From positions 558,001-622,000 of the forward strand of contig OZ037897.1 in assembly GCA_964035575.1 (NCBI GenBank): a DNA stretch of 64,000 bases. Reading direction: 5' to 3'. The notes below the pieces were generated by a model, which saw only the letters and a program-made list of their open reading frames with translations, did not search any database and was not told the DNA's origin. The position numbers and the translations under genes are program-made. How positions within the stretch are numbered: position 1 is the first letter of the stretch; each line of letters opens with the position of its first letter. The DNA comes from Rhynchopus sp. YZ270_cl-10 (taxonomy: Eukaryota > Euglenozoa > Diplonemea > Diplonemida > Diplonemidae). This document shows, one piece after another, positions 57,312-64,000 of the stretch.

Positions 57312-59297
57312 TCACACCACAGTCGCATTCCCACTGATACAGTCGAGACCTTTGCAGATTGGGTATAGCTCTGCTGAAGTTCTCTTTGTGGTATGGCAGG
57401 GCTTGCCTTGGGAGGCAAAGGGGCTCCAACAGCAGTGCAGGGCTAGGCAGGCGGCTTGGGTGGTGTCGGCGTTACCGCATTGCTGGACGTAGGGGTCTGC
57501 GGAACCAAGCGCAGGGCAATAATAGGTGTATCTCGGACACCGCAGCAGCCTCTCATCCACCACCGGCTCTGTTGGCGATGTAGTATACTGTGCTGCCTGA
57601 GGCACCTCCAGCCCTACACCTCCCGACCCCTCTGTAAAAATCTGCCTTAACGTCCCCAACGACCGCAAACCATACGGTAACCTACCATATAACGCATTGT
57701 CCTGCAAATACAGCGTCCGCAACGGTGCCTTCTGCAACGCAACCGGGACGCTCCCTGTCAAATTATTTCCACCCAAATCTAAGGCGGTCAAATTCCCCCA
57801 TACTCCAAACCCCTCTGGGATTTCTCCCTCCAACTCATTTTCAGCAAGCCCTACAGACCGTACTGTGGTGTGCAACTCACTTAAGGTGAAATTCTGTGGA
57901 ATCACCCCTCTCAGCCGGTTTCTTTCCAAAACAATCTCTGTGACAGCTGTAACATCATTTGGATCACCACACCGCACACCATACCAACTGCATACACTCT
58001 TCTCCGACCCCCAATTATACCGATGAAGCCAATTCTCTCCATTTGTTGCTTCATATAGTGCCATCAATGCTGTATGCACTGTTGCCATAAAGGGGACATA
58101 CAACGCACCGAGGGAGGTCGACACACCGGACCCATCTAGATAACAGATTTGATAATCCCCTGCTGGAGGTGTAAACCGCCAAGACACTGCTGGAACCTTG
58201 AGACGAGAGGTAGCAGCGCAGTCTGAGTATTTTATTGGGAGGTATCGATGAGGACGTTCCGGGCTGACCTTGGCGGTAACCTCAGGGCTACACCAGGGGT
58301 ATTGTGAGAGAGGCAGAAGCCTGCTTAGTTCAGATGTGTCATCAGAAGTAGCAGACAACGATGTGATCACGGCAGTCCCCACTCCGCACCCCCCGGAATG
58401 CAACCCTACCAACGATAATGTCTCAGAAAATATATCAAAAAGTGCGCCCTCCACCAGCGATACCTCTATCTGCACAGTCACCCCCGCCACCACCACATCT
58501 CCTTCCGTGATGTTAAACCCTCTAGGAGGTGTCGGTTCGCTTAGTACATCTAACGTCCCCAGATGGACCCATGTTGGCACATCAATGTTAATTTGGTAGT
58601 AGCAAACAGAGTAACACCCCTTAGGGGGAAGGGTGGTGCGCAACGTCGTTCCCGTTGTGCTTCCGTTTGTGGAGAGGGTAAGGTTTTGTGATCGGAGAGT
58701 ATATTTCATGTCATAACCACAATGCATATCCGGTCGAAGCTCTGCGAAATCATCCTCAGAAAGATGCATACCACCGGAAAACCCGATGTCCACAAGGAAG
58801 CCTTCTACTGGTTGTCCCCAGGACAGACCGAATTGCTGAGGCGGCGCTGCGGAGGGTGGGGTGTATTTGCAGTTTGTATGCAAACCAGAAAAACGACAGC
58901 AATCACAGGAAGGTGGTGCCTCATGTATTTCGGAATCGCCGAAGACAGTGGTATCGGTCCACCATATTGTATCAGGGGTATTCACAGCCACTGTCGCATT
59001 TGTCCACATAAGCGGGGCATATCTCTTCCACGTAGGCAGCTCGCAGTACCCCAAATTCCCTACCAAAGTTGGAGACACCGGTCCACCTACTCCACGTGGA
59101 TAGCTTGCGAAGTTGGTTAATTCGCCGTAAGGGTAGCTACTATGGCCAGCGTCGCTGCAGGCCTTACAACAACAAAACTCAGGGCATTCCGCATGCGGAG
59201 GAATAGGAAAGGTGGACCACGTTTCTCTGGTATGAATGGAAGAGAAATGTACGACAAACAGCGTTGTGATGTGCCATAGACGTGACGATATTCGCAT
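57312..59297 (-). CDS. Secreted or surface leucine-rich-repeat protein with a Cys-rich trefoil-like end
   Basis: 661 residues from the ATG at 59297. The N-terminus MRISSRLWHITTLFVVHFSS is a probable signal peptide. The first 400 residues are Cys-rich and contain many Asn-X-Ser/Thr sites and Thr-rich strands, as in extracellular proteins. A leucine-rich-repeat region (about 410-560) starts with the plant-like cap ALYEATNGENWLHRYNWG and CSWYGVRCG and continues with units such as LTALDLGGNNLTGSVP and LRTLYLQDNALYGRLP. The C-terminal block (about 595-650), CGNADTTQAACLALHCCW, resembles a P-type trefoil domain. No transmembrane helix is evident at the end, so it is secreted or peripherally anchored. 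Role unknown; recognition or adhesion is a guess. Confidence 0.83.
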   Translation of the reverse strand: MRISSRLWHITTLFVVHFSSIHTRETWSTFPIPPHAECPEFCCCKACSDAGHSSYPYGELTNFASYPRGVGGPVSPTLVGNLGYCELPTWKRYAPLMWTNATVAVNTPDTIWWTDTTVFGDSEIHEAPPSCDCCRFSGLHTNCKYTPPSAAPPQQFGLSWGQPVEGFLVDIGFSGGMHLSEDDFAELRPDMHCGYDMKYTLRSQNLTLSTNGSTTGTTLRTTLPPKGCYSVCYYQINIDVPTWVHLGTLDVLSEPTPPRGFNITEGDVVVAGVTVQIEVSLVEGALFDIFSETLSLVGLHSGGCGVGTAVITSLSATSDDTSELSRLLPLSQYPWCSPEVTAKVSPERPHRYLPIKYSDCAATSRLKVPAVSWRFTPPAGDYQICYLDGSGVSTSLGALYVPFMATVHTALMALYEATNGENWLHRYNWGSEKSVCSWYGVRCGDPNDVTAVTEIVLERNRLRGVIPQNFTLSELHTTVRSVGLAENELEGEIPEGFGVWGNLTALDLGGNNLTGSVPVALQKAPLRTLYLQDNALYGRLPYGLRSLGTLRQIFTEGSGGVGLEVPQAAQYTTSPTEPVVDERLLRCPRYTYYCPALGSADPYVQQCGNADTTQAACLALHCCWSPFASQGKPCHTTKRTSAELYPICKGLDCISGNATVV

Positions 59298-60067
59298 GGT
59301 TCTAACAGATATGTCAACAAAAATCGTGTTTAGGGGGGGAGAGGTTTTAGAGGAGAGAAGAGAGAGGAAAGTACTGTGTAAATGAAGGTTGTTGTGCGTC
59401 TGTTGAGGAGTGAAGGATGAGAGAGAGAGGGATCGAAAGATCGTTTGTATGTTGAAAAATTGGCTGGTTCTCTCTGTATTGCCTTGGCTTTTGCTTTTTT
59501 GCCGAAAAAAGCATTTTAGTTTGATGAGAGAGAGAGGGGGTTGGAAAATAGAGCTCCTGTTTTGAAGAGGTTTGTGGTCTTGTGTTCACCATTAAGAGTC
59601 TTTGACAGTCCTCTGATGCAGGGAGAAGGCGTGAAGCCGAATCTATCACATCCGGGGCCTAATTACCCTGGGCTTCCATTGATCCCTGTTAGATTCCTGA
59701 CGAGGTGGTGGCGGGAGGGCGACGTAGAAAACCATGATAAGGTAAGGTGACGGCTGCTGTGCTAAGACCATCTGCATTTTTTACGATGGTATCCCGTTGT
59801 CGAAAAGATCAGGGTAAATCGAGTGGGGGAGAGGAGGTACTTTTTGTCACGTCACCGATTTTGATAGGTTTTGGTGGTAACTTTTTTTTGGTGTACATAT
59901 GAAAATGGAAGGGTATATAATTCTATGGGCAAGATGAACCTAAGCCTCACCGGTACTGTCACCCAGAACAGGACCCAATTCACCCTTTACTTCTCAAGAG
60001 AGTCACTCTAAGGCGGTGTGGGAAGCAGGAACCACTGTCTGTCTATCCCCCCTTTTGAAAAAGAAAA

Positions 60068-60285
60068 AGGAGACACACTACACCATGACCTACCACCTAT
60101 GGCTAGTCATGTTACAAGGTGCATGACCAGTTACATCACAAGACTAACTAACGACAAGACCCCTGTATATAATGAGTGGCGTTAGGCCTTGTCATTTGAC
60201 AGGGGGTCTTGTCATTATTTAGTCTTGTCATGTAACTAGTCATACCGCCTTGTCATTGCTCATACTAGGTCGTGGTGTATAAGGG
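60068..60285. mobile_element. Hairpin element of about 220 bp
   Basis: The left half, from ACACACTACACCATGACCTA, pairs imperfectly with the right half ending ACTAGGTCGTGGTGTAT. In the middle, GACAAGACCCC and GGGGGTCTTGTC face each other. The ends resemble those of the 38922-39340 element. Confidence 0.65.
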
Positions 60286-60603
60286 GGAAGAGATGGGGGA
60301 AGAGCAGAGACACAGTAGCCAATGCCACAGTGCGACTTATCACTTATTGTTGGTTACCTCCCTAGGGTTTATCTAGATTTGTTTGAAAAGAAAAATGAGG
60401 GGCAAAAAAGAAAAAAACGTACTGACAAAACACGTCACCCACTCTAAATATAAGCACTTCTAACACCCCACTGAAAAAGAAAGAAACGTTTTGAAAGTGC
60501 TAAAACTGTGCAAATAAATCACAAAAACGAAAACAAAAAAAAAATTGACTTGAAATACAAAACGAACACATAAAAAAAATCTCTAGAAAATGTAAAAAGA
60601 GAA

Positions 60604-60652
60604 AAGCTTATTAAGACGAACCTAAGCCTCTCTCTGTGCTTAGATCACCTTG
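60604..60652 (+). repeat. Family B hairpin repeat
   Basis: AAGACGAACCTAAGCCTCTC then TCTGTGCTTAGATCACCTT. The CTAAGC/GCTTAG stem is kept around a longer loop. Confidence 0.75.
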
Positions 60653-60966
60653 GTCACATCTCGATCAAAAAGGGGTTATAGAAACTCGGCAAGGCAAAAT
60701 ATGAAAATAATTCATTTGAATTATGTTTTTTGTGACAAAAAAATTGTTGAAATAGTGTAAAGTCGGTATTACCTTTACGACCTTTCACTTTTTGTTGTTT
60801 CGAGACGTTTCTTTTAAAACACTAACAAAAAAATCATCAAATAATCACCAAAAGGAGAACCCTGAAAAACACCTCTCCAGTTCTAAAGAGAAATTGACGC
60901 AAATTAAAACTTGAGATATTCTATAAAAATTCACATCCCCCCTCCTCCTCTCCTCCTCCTCTCCCT

Positions 60967-63789
60967 CTACCTCCTTGTAGATGACCGCAATCGATCCGGA
61001 AAGCTGGACAGATCTAACGTCGCTGAATCTGAGGTAACTGAGGAGAAGGTGGACGTATTCGGGTCACCACTTCGCGCTGTGCGGAGGATGTCGGCGATGC
61101 GGTTGGACACACTGTGGTCACCTCCTCCACCCCCACGGTCATCACTACTGAAGGAGGTTAGCGAATCTATGGATGTACGCAACGAAGACGATCGTTGCCG
61201 AAGACTTGCCACATTGCTCACTATCGGTTCGTCTGACGCTGCAAGCACGCCACGTAGTCTCAACCTCTCCTCCAACCTCGCATTTTCCGCCTTAATCTGT
61301 TCGTTCTCACGCTGCATTTCTGCAACTTCTTCCAAAAAATCTGAGCCAAACAACGACAAATCTGCTTCAAGCTTTTCACAGGTTGCCTTCAATGCTTCGC
61401 ATTCCCTTCTACGAATCTGCACTTCTTCGGAAAGAATGCGGGATTCTATACGAAGCTTTTCTATTTCATCATCACGAACTCTGAGAACAGAGTTTACCTC
61501 ACTGAGCTTCGCCTTTAAATCTGCGGTCACGATAGAAGTTTCTCCTTGAGTGCTGTTCCTCTCTTCTAAAGCGGTTTTGAGCGTTGCGACCTCGGCTTGC
61601 AGATGAAGGACTTTGTCTTGCTCCTTTTTGAGACGTTTTGTGGTGTCGGTTGTTGTTGTTGTTGCTGTTGGTGGTGCTACAACCGGTTTTTGCCGTATCT
61701 GCTCTTCTAAGGCTTCTAAAGCAGATTTCGCTGATTTATGCTCTTTCAATAGAGTGACGTACTTCTGGTTGGACACCCCATTTTTCCGTAAGGTGTCATT
61801 ATCCGTTTGAAGCTTTTGAATTACCTGGCGGAGGCCTTCTATTACCTGCTGCATATCGTGCATTTGGCGGTCTCTTTGTGGGCGGCCACCAGACGCAACG
61901 TTTTCAATGTTAGTCGCGTAGACGTCATCGACAGAGGTGAATCCAGATGGGGCAATGGACATTAGATCTTTTAAATGGCGTTCTGCACGGGTCTGCGCGG
62001 TGCTTGCGGCTTCTTTGGTATAGCGGAGCTGAAGAGCATGGTTTTTTGCTTCGATTAAACTATCTTCAATGGTGTTGAACATATGACGCAGGCCTTCGAC
62101 TTTGTCAATGGTGGTGGTGGTGGTTGCGGTTTGCAGATCGTTGATGATGCTGTTGATGACACGATGTGGTTCGGAAGGGAGGACCTCAGAGGGGGGTAAG
62201 GTGTGTTGTGGGCCTGCGAGACGGTCGTATTCGGCTAGGGCTTCGTTTTTCTTTTTGAGTTCGTATTGGAGGTTGTGGATTTCCATTTCTTTGTCGACGG
62301 CGATGGTAGTGCGAAGCTTTTCGTTCTGCTCCTCAAGCTTCATTACCTCAAGTTTAAACCCCTTCACCTTATCAAAGGTATGCATATCCACGGCACGCTG
62401 GGTCAACTCCTCGCCCTTTTCGCGAAGTTTTTCCTTCGTGAATTGAAGCTCTTCGTACACCTGCGCGGCCTCGGTTTTGAGCTTTTCGTGTTCAGAGGAG
62501 GGGACGCTGGCGCCGCTCTTCTTCTCCTTTTGCTTCAATGTAGCAAGCTGTTTTTTAAGCTTTTTGTTTTCCTCCCAATATTTCATGAGTTCTTGGGTAT
62601 GGCTTCCGGAGGATGTGCTTGTAGGATCGTGCGTGCTGTGTGCAGAGGAGGGGCGTCCTTTAGAGCTCTGAACCAAGTGTGACGCGACGCGTGGCTTGCG
62701 TGTAGAGTAGTCATTGCCAGGGCCAGAATCGACGGTGTTGGTGCCGATCTCGCGTAGTGCACTGCGCCGTGCTGCTGCTTTGTCAGTGCGGGTTTGCTTG
62801 GCACGTTCCTTGCGGAGGCGGTCTTCTTCTTCAGTGCTCTTCATTTTCTGTAAAAAAAAGGAGAAATGTTTGGTAAAATGATGCTTTTTCAATTGTATGC
62901 CTTTTTTTTGCCACTCAAAAAAATTCCAATTCCTTGGCGAAAACTCTGATTGAAGATGAAAAAAATAAGGAGGCTCTGAAAGTATAAGCCCTTTTTTAAA
63001 AAATAAACGTTCAGAATTCAAAAAGTTCTCATGACGAGAGGCGCCCCCTTCCCCCGTGACGAGGTTGGAACGTACCGCCGTCTCGAAGGGGAACTCGGAG
63101 TACGCGAAGCTCTCCCATCTCTGGGGAGCAGAAACCATCCTCGAGAGGTTGGCGTACTTCAGCCCTGACGGCGACGAAGTGGAAGAGGAGGACCAGTGGG
63201 TGAACGTCCGCGACGCTGATGGGTACTGCCTACTGCAGCCTCTACCCAGATTGTATGCAACCCTCACCATCACCCTCGGGAGGGCGGGGAAGACGAAGGC
63301 AAAGGCGAAGAAGCTTGAGGCCTCCGCCTCCGCCTACGACAAGGATGTGGCGCTGCAGGCCCACGGTTCTGGGAGGTTGCGCGACGACCTGCACCGGAAT
63401 GCGCGTTCGATGTTGGTGAAGGTGTTCGGCGACACGGTTCCCGAGGTTCCCGAGGAGGGGGATAGAGGTGCATCCCGGAAAAGTGGTATGTGTCTGCGAG
63501 AGGACTGTGCACTCGCACACCGGCTCTGGGAAGGTGACAAAAGCTGTGGCCTTTGAAACCCACCTGCCGTGCACCAAGTTGGCAGACAGGATCGACGTTG
63601 TGGGTTGTCTTGAAAAAATGACAACCCACAACGCCGCAAGTTCAGGAGTACCAGTTCTGCTGGTTTTGTCATACCTGGCGCAGTGACTTTGCTACATTCT
63701 CCGATCGCGCAAGCTCGCCTTTAAGGTTGGCGACAGCGGTGTTCGCTTCTTCGAGGTCTCTAGAGGCTTGGAGGTCGTCAGAGGACTTT
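60967..63789 (-). CDS. Coiled-coil protein resembling the C-terminus of CEP290 (last two exons; upstream part unresolved)
   Basis: The terminal exon is 62847-60967 (627 codons including the stop). An internal exon is 63789-63675, joined by an 827-nt intron (GTATGAC to TTTTACAG, phase 0), so the chain reads ENVAKSLRQ|KMKSTEEEDRL and the Met at 62844 is not a start. The sequence is coiled coil for most of its length (about residues 130-260 and 330-560 of this part), with Ser/Thr-rich ends. Near the end, LFGSDFLEEVAEMQRENEQ resembles the FFEEIEDLK motif of the CEP290 C-terminus, a transition-zone protein of cilia; that assignment is tentative. The internal exon begins after CTTCTCACAG in a phase for which I found no matching donor between 63790 and the right edge, so upstream exons lie outside the window or use another junction. 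Confidence 0.72.
62848..63674 (-). other. Intron of the CEP290-like gene
   Basis: Donor CGCCAG|GTATGAC; acceptor CTCCTTTTTTTTACAG|AAA. It is unusually long for this window and contains a G+C-rich coding remnant on the opposite strand. Confidence 0.8.
63035..63640 (+). pseudogene. G+C-rich coding remnant, antisense inside the intron
   Basis: A plus-strand frame after the TGA at 63032-63034 reads EYAKLSHLWGAETILERLAY, then SPDGDEVEEEDQWVNVRDAD and SGRLRDDLHRNARSMLVKVF, with strong preference for G or C in third positions. Coding character then shifts to another frame near 63470 (VVCVCERTVHSHTGSGKVT, then FETHLPCTKLADRIDVVGCL), as after a frameshift. There is no start codon of the ATG type in the first frame. 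I do not recognise the protein; a fragment of a mobile-element gene or of a displaced host gene is plausible. Confidence 0.5.
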
Positions 63790-64000
63790 CTGTGAGAAGG
63801 GTTTTTTTGAAAAAAAAAATAAATTATTGAAACTGTTGAACACCAAAGCTTTCTTTGATAATCTCTCGGGTTTTGTGTGCAGCCCGGCTAACTCATTTTC
63901 CTTAAAATTCACCTTGGTTGTGGGGTTAGGGTCTGCACTCAATATTCTCAAAAAGACTCTGTACTACGGAAGGGACACGATGGCAAATGAATTCACCACC

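Larger units (their letters stand above)
59298..60966. other. Spacer with a hairpin element and family B repeats
   Basis: It holds a degenerate B copy near 59930, a large hairpin element at 60068-60285 and a B copy at 60604. An A-like fragment (TTGACTTGAAATACAAAACG) lies near 60546. The remainder is A/T-rich, with no gene. Confidence 0.7.

Noticed and set aside
62845-63273. An upstream extension of the CEP290-like terminal exon from an apparent Met at 63273
   Set aside because: A strong TTTTACAG acceptor at 62848 and a well-placed upstream exon with a GTATG donor show this part is intron.
63845-63915. Possible further exon (VNFKENELAGLHT) of the CEP290-like gene
   Set aside because: The frame looks coiled-coil-like, but I could not find splice sites in a fitting phase, so it is not listed as a feature.

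Overview
The window reads as nuclear DNA of a flagellated protist, most likely a euglenozoan and possibly a diplonemid. That assignment is inference; no marker gene settles it. Four things support it. Every host gene I can support lies on the minus strand, as in euglenozoan directional gene clusters. Pyrimidine-rich tracts ending in CAG lie a short way upstream of many ATGs, as expected for spliced-leader trans-splicing. True cis introns are few, and those resolved begin GTATG and end in AG, mostly CACAG. Several products belong to flagella or basal bodies: an axonemal dynein light intermediate chain (p28/DNALI1), an EF-hand/WD40 protein of the WDR49 type, a coiled-coil protein resembling the CEP290 C-terminus, and a UBXN11-like SEP-UBX protein. 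Coding regions use the standard code and are mostly intronless. The spacers are long, rich in A and T homopolymers, and packed with short repeats.

Layout from left to right. At 1-1963 is the N-terminal part of a helical protein that runs off the left edge. At 3357-4584 is a two-exon gene for a small membrane protein. A gene-free, repeat-filled 8.6 kb follows. At 13198-16095 is a three-exon Gln-rich protein with two winged-helix-like domains. At 17819-19159 is a CWC16/CCDC130 splicing factor. At 19244-22866 is a tyrosine-recombinase-type (PAT/Ngaro-like) retroelement with split direct repeats. At 23241-24540 is a PIF/Harbinger-like non-autonomous element carrying a heptamer satellite. At 24774-27140 is a large helical protein. 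At 27684-29085 is an intact DD37E Tc1/mariner transposon, whose transposase is the only plus-strand protein gene. From 30897 onward come a low-complexity protein, the WDR49-type gene, DNALI1, a hypothetical protein, another large helical protein, the UBXN11-like gene, a two-exon cyclophilin, a predicted mitochondrial protein, a secreted LRR protein and the CEP290-like gene.

The spacers hold at least a dozen families of short repeats, named A to M below. Several are true MITEs: the hAT-like ones have 8-bp target duplications, and one family occurs in both orientations. Five main families (A, B, C, D, E) instead appear in one orientation only, always antisense to the genes, and B and C fold into hairpins whose stems vary in a compensating way. 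This is the most interesting signal here. These may not be ordinary insertions but structured, direction-linked elements of the long transcription unit, or an RNA-gene-like repeat system tolerated in one orientation only.

I recognised no rRNA gene, complete tRNA gene or CRISPR array.
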